Source: Osedax fenrisi (Eukaryota; Annelida; Polychaeta; Sabellida; Siboglinidae). From it: DNA of 64,000 bases. Both the position numbers and the translations under genes were made by a program. Positions 1 to 13,000 of the stretch are shown in pieces. Below the pieces are notes generated by a model that worked only from the letters and a program-made list of their open reading frames with translations, had not been told where the DNA came from and made no database searches. The stretch is taken from NCBI GenBank assembly GCA_964019155.1, contig OZ025239.1, forward strand, positions 99,118,434-99,182,433, read 5' to 3'. The number at the start of each line of letters is the position of its first letter. Position 1 is the stretch's first letter.

Positions 1-1431
1 CCAACATCAAATGATTTATTAAAAATATACATTAAAGGAACTATAATAGATAATGATATTTATTGAATAAGTTTCATGGATATGTCAAGTTCATCTCGAG
101 AAACTTTAGGTTTAAAATTGTAATGGCTAAATAAATTTCACTAGCTGATATAGTACCTAAAACAATAGAATTAAAATTTCGATTATTTAAATAATCAAGA
201 AATGATTTGTTAGGTATATCATCAATTTTATCAGCTAGTTTATTACCTATTTGAAATGATAATTAATTTTATTTGAAATTATAGACTAACTACAATCTTT
301 TCCATTAATATTTATCGTAATTTTTAATAAATATGGTTTTCTCGGATTAATTATAGAATGTAATATAGACCATGTATTTTTAATCGTCTTACTATTATCA
401 AGTAAATTTGTATAATAATTTTTTTTGCATTTTCGTATTATATATTACCTACTAGTAAGCTTATTTTTATATTTTTTGTATCGAATAAGATTTTCAAAGC
501 TTTTTTCATTAATGAATTTAATATATAATTTTTGTTTTTTTTTACATGCATTTTTAATATTTTTTGTAAACCAGGATAACTGTGATTTTATACGATTATA
601 TTTGTAAATGTCTAATTTCACTACAAGATTTATCATATAATTTGATAAAATAATTTAAAAATAACTCCATAGAATAATTCAAATCATTTGATTTTATAAA
701 TGACCAGTTTGTTTTTTCAAGGTTATTTTTAAAATTTAATATATTATTTTGATCATCAATATTGTGATTTTGTTTTTTTATTTTTTTAACATTTTTTATT
801 TTGTGATTTTCTATATCCAATATAATAAATAATGGTAAATGGTCAGTTAAATCATATTTTAAGATACCTGAACATATATTAGATACATTTCCATTATACA
901 ATATATTATCTATTAATTTTGCAGTTTTGTCTGTTATACGAGTTGGAGTATTAATATATTGAAATAAATTGTGTAATTGAAGTGTATTTAAAAAATTATT
1001 TGTATGAATATTATCATCAAGTAAATCAATGTTAAAGTCACCGCATAATATAATTTGCTTATTTTGAAATTGACTACAGAATTCAATAAAAGTATTTAAA
1101 CATATATAAGAATTTTGTTAACGATGGATGTCTATATATTGAACTATAATTATATTTTTAATACTTAATTCTATTTCAACTGTGATACAATCTATAAATG
1201 AGTTACTATATGATAAATGATTAATTTTATTAGTTTTGTATTTACTATTAATATATAATACAACACCTCCGCCATGTTTATCAATTCTAGTTGTATGAAA
1301 CGAAATATAACCTTCAATATTATATAATTGTAAATTATATTGATTAAACCATGTTTCACAAATGGAAATAATATCAAATTTTGAATTAATTGTAGATAAT
1401 AAAATGTGTAAAGCATCAGCATTTTTTATCA

Positions 1432-1432
<1 letters not shown>
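1..1432 (-). mobile_element. CR1-type LINE relic (endonuclease and start of RT)
   Basis: Reading the minus strand from 1432 downward gives an apurinic-type endonuclease in several frames. The motifs are ISICETWF at about 1370-1345, GGGVVLYI at about 1275-1250, LCGDFNID at about 1045, a PTR..T..LIDNI block at about 950-905, and DHLPLF at about 850-830. At 120-1 a stretch of the type ISxSIIVPLMYIFNKSF matches the entry into the reverse transcriptase of CR1/Jockey-like elements, so the RT continues beyond the left edge. The reading frame breaks near 1118, where a taa interrupts the expected YRHP motif, and again below 596, so this copy is dead. The 5' end abuts a (TA)n tract. Clade assignment is by motif look only. 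Confidence 0.8.

Positions 1433-1435
<3 letters not shown>

Positions 1436-1462
<27 letters not shown>
1436..1462. repeat. (TA)n microsatellite
   Basis: A pure TA tract directly at the 5' border of the LINE relic, possibly its insertion target or a later expansion. Confidence 0.9.
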
Positions 1463-1483
1463 GCATATGCTCCCATATATACC

Positions 1484-1760
1484 TTTTTAAATTAAAAAAA
1501 CAATTCAAGTTCCTTTTTATTTAGTTTTTAATACTGAATTATAATTTATAATTATCATTGTATGAAATTTAGCATTCATGAGTCCGAAATTATAAATAAA
1601 GTACGTTTCTAATTCCCCCGTATTAATTGTATTATAATAGACTATATTTACAACATTTTTATATATAAATTTTCTATTGTATACAATATCAAATTGTAAT
1701 ACATCATGGTTAATTCTATTCAATATAACTGTGATAAATGTAGTATACCATGTAAAACTG
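1484..1760. repeat. Dispersed repeat, copy 1
   Basis: This stretch aligns by eye with 13001-13290. Shared blocks include aaattaaaaaaacaatt, ttataatttataattat, aataaagtacgtttctaatt and ttttctatTgtatacaatat. Both copies read on the same strand and differ by scattered substitutions. No coding potential is seen. It may be the end of an unrecognised transposon. Confidence 0.75.
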
Positions 1761-1821
1761 CATAGTTATCATATGGTGCGTTCAGTCCACACATTTTATA
1801 TTATTATACTCCTTGTATATA

Positions 1822-1827
<6 letters not shown>

Positions 1828-1870
<43 letters not shown>

Positions 1871-1942
1871 TTATTATTTCAACTTGACGCATATAAACAT
1901 CTATCGTTTTCATTGAGTCAATAAACCTTTCTATTATGTATT

Positions 1943-1974
<32 letters not shown>

Positions 1975-1978
1975 TATA
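1828..1978. repeat. (TA)n and (TTA)n microsatellites
   Basis: A (TA)n tract at 1828-1865 is followed after a short unique stretch by (TTA)n at about 1936-1957 and a second (TA)n to 1978. The Ile-Tyr runs translated from it are not coding. Confidence 0.9.
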
Positions 1979-2219
1979 TTAAAAATAATATAAAATGTGT
2001 ATATAATATGACACATGCCAATTTAATGATGCAGATAAATCGACGATAGGAACGGGACTGGAAATGTTTATAAATTATTTTACACCTTTGGTTAATATAC
2101 CATACTAAAGATGCCTATTTAAATTCGAAATAACAAAAAACATTCGACCAATATCTAACTGACCTGAGAAACCCAAGTAGTAATTGTAAGTTAAGATAAT
2201 TACGAAATATTAAATATTA

Positions 2220-4103
2220 ACAGATAGAGTGATGTTAGTTATCAGGAAGCAAGCAACGAAGAAAGGACTGATAACAAATAATGATATAATATTAGTATCA
2301 TTAATAATAAGAATAATACAATCAGAAAAAATACTATTTATCAAAATAATATACTATATAAAGAGGAAAATCTACATGCAACTAAGACAAGCAATCAGAA
2401 AAACACATCAGTAACAGATATATACAACAAAGAAAGAAATAATGTAATACTTCTAGACAGACAAACATATCACGAAAGTGTAGATATTGTGGACAGGAAC
2501 ACATATGGAAAGAAGAAAACTGTCAGGTATTTAAGAAGACATAATGGAAAATGTTAATAACTAATCCACTTTAAATTAATATGCAAGAGAGAGAGTATAG
2601 TCGATATTAGGTATAGGATATAGTATATAGTATATAGCCGAAGAAGATTGTGTAATAGTTAAGACACAATATGGAGAAAAAACACTACCAATTGGTAACA
2701 TATACATGAGTTATCTGAAATATAATTATAATTCATATGTATACATAATGTTAACTAAAAATTAAAATGTTTGTCAATATCTCAACAACAACAAATAATA
2801 GTGCTTTGAGATAAAATCTGGCTTGTTTATGGTGAAATGATAAAGCACATAACTAGAACGGTAGCTTAATAATAATACACATAATTAAAGGACAACAATT
2901 CCACTCAATATTAAGTAAAAATGTATCTAACTTAGTATATATAAAGATCATGAATAATAATGCAAATAAACATATAGGCGAACAAGCAAAGCAACTGAAT
3001 ATATATGTTATATTAAGTAATACAGAGAAGCGTTCAATGTTAAATTGGGTATATTAGGAGTGGTGATGAAAATTAAATTAAAAACATATTCCATTCTTAA
3101 AAAATATGCATAGAAAAAAGTACCAATACCAATATTACAAGAGGTTCAAGAAAAATTAAATGAAATTAGAAAATACAAAAATGATAATATAAATAAAAGA
3201 ACCTACATATTGGATATCATCTATTTATGATATATGATAGTAGTGAAGAAACAAAATAGTAAATTAAGAATGTGCATAGATACTAAATATTTAAATGTGT
3301 GTATTGAATAAGAAAGCTATCCATTACCAATACTATAGTATATATATATATATATATATATAGTATATATAGTATATATAGTATATACTATAGATATTCA
3401 ATTGCGGCGATACTCACTAAAACCAAAGTTGTACTTTATTGGATATAACGAAGTGGATTTTTGCACTTCAAACCCGAAAAGGAATCTAATGTATTAACAA
3501 TAATTTAATATTAATCCTTTTCTGGAGGTATAGGTGGTTAAATGTTTCATTTGAATTATGCTCCGCACAGGAAATTTTCCCTAACTATTAAATGATATAC
3601 CAGGAATTTAAGTAATATATTATGACTTTTTAGTAGTTTGATAGTGAGATACAACAGAAGAAATAAATATAGACCATGATAAGAATCTAAGATCCTTCTC
3701 AAGACAATATATGAAAGAAAATTTAAATTTAAATATGCATAAGTTTAACCTAAGAGAGAAGACAGTTACTAATTTCGACACACGTTTTCAAAAGAAGGAG
3801 TAATACCGGGAGAAGATAAACTAAACGCTATAATACAAATATATTTAAAATAATCACACAAGATGTTACAATAATTACACGAGTTCTCGATATGACTGAA
3901 TATCTCGACAAAATTATACAAAATATAATTACAAGATCAGAAAATATGACAATAAGAAAAACAACATTACAACAATAAAACTGACAAGATAATATATATA
4001 TATATATATATATATAAAGACTATAATAATATGAAACGAAGTAAATACATACCTGGAAAAGATAGAGTAGTAGCCGATGAACTTAAAGCTATTTACATGG
4101 CAG

Positions 4104-4148
<45 letters not shown>

Positions 4149-5040
4149 CATATATTATACATATATTATAACATATATTATACCATATATTATAACATAT
4201 ATTATACTATGTATTATAATATATATTATACCATAAATTATACATATATTATACCATCTATTATACCATATATAATACGATATATTATAACATATATTAT
4301 ACAAATATTATAACATATATTATACCATCTATTAAACCATATATTATAACATATATTATAACATATTTTATACCATGTATTATACCAGAAGTAATCTTGA
4401 CTGTATCATTAGACATAACCGAAATGAGAAAAAACCTTAAAATAAAGATACATCAAAATATGCAATATGTAGAAGCTAAAAAGAGAGTATATAGCTATTA
4501 AAGAGAGTATGCAAAACAAAATAAATTGTATTGAGAAAGAATAACGAAATAGATAATATTATGATTCACTACTATTGTATCAAGGCATATATAATGATGG
4601 TTCACTATATAAAGACCAATTGCTTATTATACCGGAAAATGTAAAAGAGGAAATGAAAAGGCAGACATATTCAACAAAATAGAGGAATAACTACCTGCAC
4701 AAGAAGAATACAAGAGTAATTTACTTCCCTAGTATTATTAAGTTATGGAGTAATTAGTAAAAGAGTGTAATCTATGTACCCAAAATACAGACATAATACA
4801 ACAAAAATAAACGCTTAAACAACAATATCGTAATAATTCCATATTTTGAAATATAAGTTTAAATATTTATATTTGTAATACATGGGTTACCCCAATATAT
4901 TGTAAGTTATTATGAACCGCATTCCGAACAGAATTTAAGGAATCTACAAAAACTTTAGATATTAAACATATTACATACAAGCCCACATCACCCACAATGT
5001 AGGCAAAGAAGAGAATGCAGTACAAATAACTAAAATAATA
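2220..5040 (+). mobile_element. Decayed Ty3/gypsy-type retrotransposon
   Basis: The plus strand keeps the domain order of a Ty3/gypsy polyprotein, with many stops and frameshifts. A zinc-knuckle-like KCRYCGQEHIWKEENC lies at about 2476-2525; its spacing is irregular (C-x2-C-x3-H-x6-C). RT motifs are VVKKQNSKLRMCIDTKYLN then YPLP (about 3240-3335) and WLNVSFELCSAQEIF (about 3537-3580). A connection motif SKEGVIPG..KLNAI with a frameshift lies near 3790-3835. A YIPGKDRVVADEL end of RNase H lies at about 4045-4085. The integrase zinc region follows (GSLYKDQLLIIP, then KECNLC, 4590-4780), and an integrase-core tail of ITYKPTSPT type near 4960-5000. The YxDD box near 3620 is not recognisable, and no LTRs were found. 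(TA)n tracts and a 12-bp satellite interrupt it. Order, spacing and strand agree, so the identity is firm although the copy is inactive. Confidence 0.85.
4110..4386. repeat. (TA)n followed by a 12-bp AT minisatellite
   Basis: A (TA)n tract at about 4110-4143 passes into roughly 20 imperfect units of the form (a/c)catatattata. They show a/c changes at the unit start and occasional 11- or 13-base units. The array sits inside the gypsy relic, between the RNase H end and the integrase region, so it expanded after insertion. Confidence 0.85.
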
Positions 5041-5559
5041 TTTTAAAAATGCAAATTTTCAGTATAGAATATATGTTAAAAATATATATTAGCAGTACTT
5101 GACTTCAACAACATACCCACCGACGGATTACATATCTCTCTAGCCAATATTATGTTTGGTAGAAGATACATAACTCAAATTATCATTCAAAAATATAGTA
5201 TAATACAGATGCATGATCTTAAAGATAGAGTAAGCTTAAATAGTAATATATTAGATATTCAAAAATAATATTATGATAGATCTGCAAATGATAAACAAGA
5301 TAAGTAACCATGAAGAAGTCATCATATGTATCGACATGGTTCGATGGATCTAATATAAAGATGGATCGAAATAGATCGTATGAAGTTGTAGCAGACAATA
5401 CAAAATACAGCAGAAATCGTATTTATTTAAAACATATACTAAAATAAGAAACAGAAGATACGATAGACAAATTAGTAAATGAAGAAATTACAATTAGAAT
5501 AATTCGTAGATCACTTCGATAATTGTTAATATATTATTAATAGATGATGACAATATATA

Positions 5560-6041
5560 TATTATCATCATTGTGCAGCTATTTTATTAATAACGAATAT
5601 ATATATATATATATGTGTGTGAACTTAATATTATATAAATGTATGCATATTATTTTGTCATAATTATTAAAATAATCTATATTGGCAACTATTAATTTAC
5701 TAGTTTACCTACTTATTAACTAAATAGTTAATATTAATTGAATAGATATATTAATTATGAATTAAAGGAGATGTAAATATGTAATTTAAATTATTAACAA
5801 AGATACTAAACTATTTTCTTTTTTAATACGTCTTTAAATCACGTATTTTATAATTTAAAAAACAAATGTAATAACCCTAAAAAACCCATACAACTAATGT
5901 AACAACTATAGTACCTATGTATACATTCAATACTACACAGTTGATCAATTTAGTATATTAGTAGTGCCTATATATAAATGAACCAACATTGTGTATTCAT
6001 AATTCATTAAATTAGTTGATAATTTATAATAGGTGAATTAC
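5560..6041. other. AT-rich spacer
   Basis: No gene, RNA or recognisable repeat is seen apart from short TA runs. It would be intron 1 of SP-1 if that copy were complete, but no downstream protease exon is found to its left. Confidence 0.5.
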
Positions 6042-6205
6042 CTTATAATCCATGGATAAGAATGAGGAATAGCTTCATCTCCACCTGCTTCATTTTTATT
6101 ATTGCTGATAAACTTTGGTTTTATTTTGGGAATGCCAGATTTAACGTGTTCTAAAATTATAACAAATATACATATTATTAGTTATATTATTATTGAATTT
6201 ATCAT
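6042..6205 (-). pseudogene. SP-1: orphan exon 1 of a trypsin-like serine protease
   Basis: On the minus strand an ATG at 6205 opens MINSIII and then hits TAA where SP-3 has GAA (Glu). Beyond the stop the frame continues with a decayed signal peptide and then SGIPKIKPKFI, ending in AIPHSYPWIIR. The exon then runs into a GTAATTCAC splice donor at 6041, identical to the donor of SP-2 and SP-4. Compared with SP-3 the exon is six codons shorter. The light-chain Cys of the CGIP motif is Ser, and the IVGG mature terminus is reduced to AGGDEA. No exons 2-6 follow on this strand down to position 1. This is a dead duplicate of promoter plus exon 1. Confidence 0.85.
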
Positions 6206-6358
6206 ATTTCAAATTTAATTTTTAATTATTATTACATATTAGTAGCAGATGATATAAAAGTATAGTATTTGGTAAATGATATAAATGTTAAAAATATAAT
6301 ATATAAATAAGTAAATGTATATTAATATAATACATGAGTAATATAATTAATTACACAC

Positions 6359-6398
<40 letters not shown>

Positions 6399-6409
6399 GA
6401 TTCAAATAT

Positions 6410-6500
6410 AGTTATAATCCTAACTCTAGTTTATTTTATCAAACATGTGATTATTAGATAAAATACCATCATTTATATATAATATTAATAGTTTATGATA
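6410..6500 (-). promoter_or_regulatory. Conserved upstream block of SP-1 (promoter-like)
   Basis: This block matches those upstream of SP-2 (14590-14710) and SP-4 (52675-52790): agttataatcctaactcta, then a ttataaatgtgatt-like stretch, then a TATA-type tttatata at about 6471-6480 read on the minus strand. Conservation in a copy with a dead exon shows the promoter was duplicated with the gene. Confidence 0.6.
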
Positions 6501-6611
6501 TTACGTACATTGTTATCATTACAATTTATAGAATTTAAATTTCAATAAATGGGATATTGACATTTTTTTAAATTGCATATAAAAACTTGTTTTTATATTT
6601 AGCGTATATTT

Positions 6612-6660
6612 TCAAGACCTCCTATAACCTCGGGTTATAGGTGGTTATAGGAGGTCTTGA
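6612..6660. repeat. Perfect 18-bp foldback
   Basis: Arms 6612-6629 and 6643-6660 are perfect reverse complements (TCAAGACCTCCTATAACC and partner) around a 13-base loop. The loop itself holds another GGTTATAGG (6633-6641), so the left arm can pair in two ways. The corresponding flanks of SP-2 and SP-4 lack it, so it looks like a small insertion specific to this copy. Confidence 0.85.
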
Positions 6661-6679
6661 TTTTTTCAGTATTGTTTTA

Positions 6680-8128
6680 TTGTTATATATACATGTATAG
6701 TTTATATTATAATTGTTAACCTAGTAAGTAATGAATTAATAGATACTATCAAGGTTTCGTTGTTGATTGTATTCGAGTGGGCTGGAATCTAGACATTCGA
6801 ATGCCAATATGCAACTAATCAATGTAATTTATTTAACTCGCTAGAGCAACCAATGATTTTGTGAAGCTAAGATATATAACTAGTAGGTACCTATCTATTT
6901 ACGTGAAAAAATGTTAATGCTGAATAGTAACAATGAATATTAAATATAGGTGGCAATACTATAGTTTTAAATAATTTCAATAGCTAATTGTCAAAGTAAT
7001 AATACATAATACTTTAGAATGTTACAAAATATGTATAATTTTACATTGAAAATGGATCTATTGATTTATTATATTTATCGAATATGGCTGTATATTTTAA
7101 TAAAATTAGATATAATTATAAAATAATGTTAGATTTTTAAATAAAAACACTATAAATTAAATATTGAATTCAAAAATCTATATAATTTTTAATTATAATA
7201 GTAATATATTTTTAAAATTGACAATTAAACAAATATATAGGATATATACTTACTAAGAATAGAATTAAAATAAATAGTTATCATTACAGGTGTCGAAATG
7301 TGTCATTAAGTTCAAAAATTCAGTATAGTAACATATATTTCTTTCTGAAAATCTTTGGACCAACTTTTAATCGAACAAAAAATAAATGCTATTTATATAC
7401 GTCATATTGTATAAGTGAAACCCTATTTAAATTTATATATATGTTTATTTATCTATCATTTCATGAAAAGATTATACTTAAATTCGCCATATTTGTGAGT
7501 ATAAATGATGTTTATAATTTGTATGATATTTAAAGTGTATGATTCTTATAATTGCATGACAATATTTACTAAACTTTGATAGCTGTTTTCTCAGAATATT
7601 TATTTTATGAATGTTGCTTTACTAAAAAGTCCGGAACTTTTTTTCTATTCTATAAAAATTGCTATAATTTTCAGAATATTTAGAAAACATTCAAATGCAT
7701 AATATTATTGACTTAAAAAAATATAATCTAATAATACACATTTTATTTCTGTTTTTCTTCATTTTGTTGTTGTTGAATTACTCCTATTATAAAACAAATG
7801 TATATAATAAAAAAAAGTCAAAGATATTATAGAATAAAGTATTATTATTACAAATGCACAAAAATGATGTAAACATATTTAAAATATTTCAAGTTGGGGA
7901 GTTTTTAAATTAGTCATTTTCATATCTATTTACATGTAAGCCCGATAACGTAGTGCTTCTCCTTAAGTTATTAGTAAGTGACTGCGTATGTTATACAAAA
8001 TATTAGAATAAATTAATAACTATCAACGTAGTATTGATTATAGGTAGGCATACGTATACGTTATGTTATACTGATAAGTTATGTATGATATCATATATAT
8101 ATAGTATATGTAAATTAGCTCATGGTAT
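6680..8128. other. AT-rich intergenic stretch
   Basis: No coding, RNA or transposon signature seen. The 78-codon frame at 7300-7533 has low complexity and no recognisable motif, so it is not called as a gene. Confidence 0.4.
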
Positions 8129-8225
8129 AAAGTAGGGATGTAAACGGGTACACTTTTTGATGTTTCGAAACATTTGAAACAATTTTTAGCATGCTTCGAA
8201 ACATTCGAAACATGTACAGATCAAA
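8129..8225 (+). mobile_element. Short transposon-end fragment (TTCGAAACATTCGAAAC type)
   Basis: It starts TAGGGATGTAAACGGGTAC and continues with spaced copies of ttcgaaacatt(c/t)gaaac. Related TTCGAAA/ATTCGAA words recur inside the hAT-like element at 20129-21322 (around 20990-21130). The matching right end was not found, so it is treated as a solo end. Confidence 0.45.
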
Positions 8226-8334
8226 TATATATATATGCATCTTACTTTTATTTATCAAAACAAATAATATGTATTACAGTATTAGAAGCCAGTATCATAC
8301 GGTAAATTGACTAAAACAAATAAACAGGTATTAG

Positions 8335-8412
8335 TTTGCGGGTGTAAATCCCGTCGTGATATTAATATAGGTAATAGAATAATATTTAGAAGTGATCTTA
8401 TATAATTTTTTC
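8335..8412 (+). mobile_element. SINE fragment (copy 1 of the window's tRNA-derived SINE)
   Basis: It contains a decayed B-box/acceptor region (gggtgtaaatcccgtcg) followed by aataatatttagaagtgatc and ttatataatt. The same order occurs in the fuller copies at 44443 and 55780. It breaks off before the conserved GGCTTCGAAGGG core. Confidence 0.65.
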
Positions 8413-8694
8413 TTACCTATATATATAGGTATACCTACAATATCAATTATTATGTTTATGAATACAAACCAAATCCTATTACTCTTTTTATCAGGTTAAC
8501 ATAGTAGGAAACTTTAGTATAAACACCAGGTTCAAATATCCATGACAATCCATGTAATACCCAATGCACTTCACCATCATGTTCATGCATAGCAACTAAA
8601 GGACCACCTGCATCATCCTATGATATAATACATTTCATCATTGAAGTATATCTTTTTGTTAAATTAGATTTCATTTTTGTTAATTATATATACA

Positions 8695-8697
<3 letters not shown>

Positions 8698-8741
<44 letters not shown>
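8698..8741. repeat. (TA)n microsatellite in SP-2 intron 5
   Basis: About 22 TA units. The remainder of this intron (8760-10340) is AT-rich with no other recognisable content. Confidence 0.9.
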
Positions 8742-8747
<6 letters not shown>

Positions 8748-11163
8748 TAATATTAAATGGTATATATCAACATTATGTTTTTACGGTGTATTTTTTAATT
8801 AGCGATTATTAATATTAGTAATATTTCAATTTTACTATTTACGCACAATTTATTATATAGCAACAATTTCGATTTTCATAATCTAATAATATAAGTTAAT
8901 GAGATAACATTAAACACATAATACTATAATACATTGTATATAACAAGCATAGTGATCCTAGTAGCATTGTCAGTTTTCGTAATACCCATATACAATGTGA
9001 TTATAATTTAACTTAAATCTTGACAATTTAAACTTAATATTTATATTTATATTTTCTTATTTTATTATAAAAATATGAATGTAAAAAAATAAATAGAATG
9101 TGTAATTTATTTATAATAAACATGGTGATATTTATATTGTTTTTGAATAAATGAAATATATATGATGACTATATAGGAAAAACACCATTACACCTGTGAA
9201 TCCCATCCATTTTTAATAAAATGTGAAAATAATCTATATTTAACAAAAAGTGTGCGCGCATATTTACAAAATGATTATTCGTATTCAAATATTGATAATT
9301 ATATATAACAAGTTATATTTATTTTATAAAGTATACTTTATATATAAGATATATTATATAAATCTGGAAAATAACATTTGGATTTGAATTATTATTCTTA
9401 ATATTATAATTAATTAATTATAATAATTATAATTAATTGTTAATTAAAAATATTTTCATATTTCAATAAATAAATAAATAAAAACTCCATAAAATATTAT
9501 AATATGTATAAATATTCTAATAGATAAAATGTTTATAACATTCTACTTAATAATAAACTGAAAACATATTATATATTAATTAATTATTATATTAATTAAT
9601 ATATTTATTTATTAAAATTAATCAAGTATTTTCATAATACATATTATATAATGTTGTATTTTAACATACTACTCAACATCTAAGATATAAAGACATATTT
9701 TAAAGAATCCTATACCTTTATTGGATATTATTACATATATAATCATTTTTATATATATAATTCAACTACTGAGTTTTTTTTAATATTTACCAAATGAAAA
9801 AGCATTAAATTATATAAATTTTGTGCGATTTGAGATGCACAGAAAAAAAAAGCTCAAAGCTCTAAAATGCTTTTTATTTATAATTCATCGATTATATTGT
9901 CTTAATGATATATATATATTAATGCTAAAATAGTAAAAAAAAAATTTAATTTATAATAACATTATATTATTTATTATAAATTTCTTATTATTAATAAATT
10001 TAAAATTATTTTATAATCAAACCATTAACTGAATGTGTATATAAATACTACATGCAACTCTATAATAACTTAAATAATAACAAGCTTATAAGCCACTTTT
10101 AAAACTATAACGAACATTAAGATGCAACAGAATTATGGTATATTGCACAGAATATATTTATTGTATATATTTAATAATATCACATACACCAAACAACACA
10201 TTGATGGATATAAAATTAATAATTTAATAACATATACAGAATAATGAAAGTTTTTAAAATATTTTTATATTTAACAAACTATTCAATCTATAATATTAAT
10301 ATATTAATATCTATATACTATATATATATACTATAATTATAATATAAACCTGATAAGTATGTAATCCCCAATTAAACTGTCCCGCACACAAAATACTATT
10401 AGTGTTTCTTTGATTATATCTAGCAATAGAATTACATTTCACTGTATCAGTAAGTGCTAGTCGCACTTGTCTTAAATCTTTATACGTAACATCATCTGAG
10501 TTAATGTGTTGGGTATTATTCATAAATATCAATATGTGTGTCAAATACAATATAACAATGATCATCATAAGAGCATAATCATCATCATAACTAATATGTG
10601 CCTGTAGTTACATTATATACACTATAACATATCAATAACTCGACATATAATTCATGTGCTTCGTAAATAATATTATTTTTAATTGTTTCTTCTAGAACCT
10701 ACAATCATAAATGTTCTTCGAAGAATCTATATAGTTTATAGTTTGACGAATAACCTAAAACTAAATTATGTTGTGTCTTCAAAAAACAACTAGTTGTAAA
10801 AAATGAAATAGGGATGCTAAGAAATTAGTAGATTAACTGTAAATGAGATAGTAGGCAGTAAATATGTGCAGAGATAATAATGTCATTGGATTGAATGTGG
10901 AATAGTGATTAGTGCTAGTATTATTGTTATGCTATATGTTACTGATGTATGTGCACTTATTGCATATATCATCATCGTAATAATATGCTAACCAATATGA
11001 ATATTATAACCCCACCCAGTGGCTACATAATTTCCGGAATATTTAGAATAATGTTTCGGTAAACGAATGGGTTGAACGTAGTCATTGAAAGTTATATTTG
11101 TTTTCAATTTCACGAGAGCGATGTCGTGCATTTGTCTTTGACTGAATAATAGTAATGCCTTAT

Positions 11164-11176
11164 TATATATATAAAT

Positions 11177-11238
<62 letters not shown>

Positions 11239-11267
11239 CATTAATATTACAGAAAGTATCGCAGTAT

Positions 11268-11328
<61 letters not shown>

Positions 11329-11357
11329 ATTCCATTATATTATATCATGTAATCAAG

Positions 11358-11398
<41 letters not shown>

Positions 11399-11467
11399 AT
11401 TGTATACTAATAATGGTGATTCATATAATACTTGATTATATGATAAATATAATAGAATAAAATATAT

Positions 11468-11530
<63 letters not shown>
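11164..11530. repeat. Cluster of (TA)n tracts in SP-2 intron 3
   Basis: Tracts at about 11164-11234, 11270-11325, 11361-11392 and 11477-11528 are separated by short unique sequence. This is the densest microsatellite patch inside the SP-2 gene. It explains the Ile-Tyr runs in translations upstream of exon 4. Confidence 0.9.
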
Positions 11531-11534
<4 letters not shown>

Positions 11535-11960
11535 TTTACATACATAATATATATATATTAAAATACATAACTCATCATCTTGATCCCTCGAGTTATCCCT
11601 TAAGACTACTATTCTCGATATATTATATACAGATTCAGTGCCTTCATGACGTTTTATATTGTGTTCCCCAGTTACAACGGTATAATGTGGATACGAGACT
11701 TTTTGATAGGGGAGACTGGTAAATAAGTAATAATGTATTTTATATATATTGTGTATTTATTTTAATTATTTATAAATAGTTAATAACGGTCTATATTTAA
11801 TAGCTAACCAATCATCAGTTGTGATAATCCATTGTTCATTTAAAATTGATCCACTACAGATATGTCCACCCAGCACTACAATACTATAGGACATTTATTA
11901 ATAATATTGGAGTTCATTTTATTTGATTATATACCAAACATAATACATTAATATTTCCAC

Positions 11961-12014
<54 letters not shown>

Positions 12015-12078
12015 AAAGTGTATATATATAAAAATAAAATAAAAAAAAATTAAAAAAAAATATATATAATCCTATATA

Positions 12079-12992
12079 GAGGAGAGCGGGGCAGGTTGAG
12101 CCATCTCAATTATTTCTTCTATCAATAAATATCTTAATGTAATTTTTAATACATGTATACACACTTATATTTATCATTATAATAACAACTCGAAAATTAT
12201 TTATTTTAACTATTTAAAATATTATTTAATTATTAATATTTTATGATAGACTCGTTGGTAGGACAGTAAGTTTAAATTTGATATTATTAATATATTTTGT
12301 AATACCATAGCATTATTAATAGTATATAAATAAAGTATATTTAATATACTATATATTATAAATTTAAAAATTCAAAAATTATCATTCACAAATTAATTAG
12401 ATAACTTTTAAATATACTAGTGATATGGGGAAGGTTGACAATAGCAAAACGTGGCAGGTTGATCATAGGGCCAATCTACCCCTTTTATCATTAAACATAT
12501 TTATTTATTAATTTATTTAATTAATTAATGACTTATTTCAATAATAATAATAATCTAATTAATTAAATATATAATTGAGAAATTATTTTAAATAATTAAA
12601 TAATTGGTTTATATGCTGGATTAAAACATAGAGCATCTAACCTCTCGCCTTAAAAGTTTAATTAGTTTTTATATTAATATTGGTGAATATACCTACTAAA
12701 TATAAAACTTTAACTATGTTTATTTTTTAAATATATCTTTAATTTTGCATTTTTCTACCTGGCTCAACCCATCTAATGGGACATGTTGAGCCAAATTAAT
12801 AAAAAATATATTTATAAAAAATAATAATGTAATTATATAATTATTTATTTATCATTACACTGATTTATGAATTATTTTTATTGATCATAAACTATATTTA
12901 TTTTATGCATATTATTTTATTAAAATATATTCATAACATTATTAGATAAATGTGTTTTTATAAAAACCGGCTCAACCTGCCACGCTCTCCCC
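12079..12992. mobile_element. TA-flanked short DNA element, 914 bp ('AGGTTGAGCC' family)
   Basis: The 5' end GAGGAGAGCGGGGCAGGTTG and the 3' end form a terminal inverted repeat matching at 22 of 24 positions. Both ends are flanked by TA. The word GGCAGGTTGAGCC or its complement recurs inside: near 12450, as an inverted pair at 12763-12792 (ggctcaaccc...tgttgagcc), and as a weaker form at about 12431. No transposase frame is seen. TA flanks point to a Tc1/mariner-like target preference; that is inference. It lies in SP-2 intron 1. Confidence 0.8.
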
Positions 12993-13000
12993 TATAGATT

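Noticed and set aside
7300..7533. 77-codon plus frame
   Set aside because: Phe/Ile/Tyr-rich with no motif, no splice or promoter context. Expected by chance in AT-rich DNA.
10988..11545. Minus-strand frames rich in Ile-Tyr
   Set aside because: Translations of (TA)n tracts. Only the part at 11141-10993 is a real protease exon.
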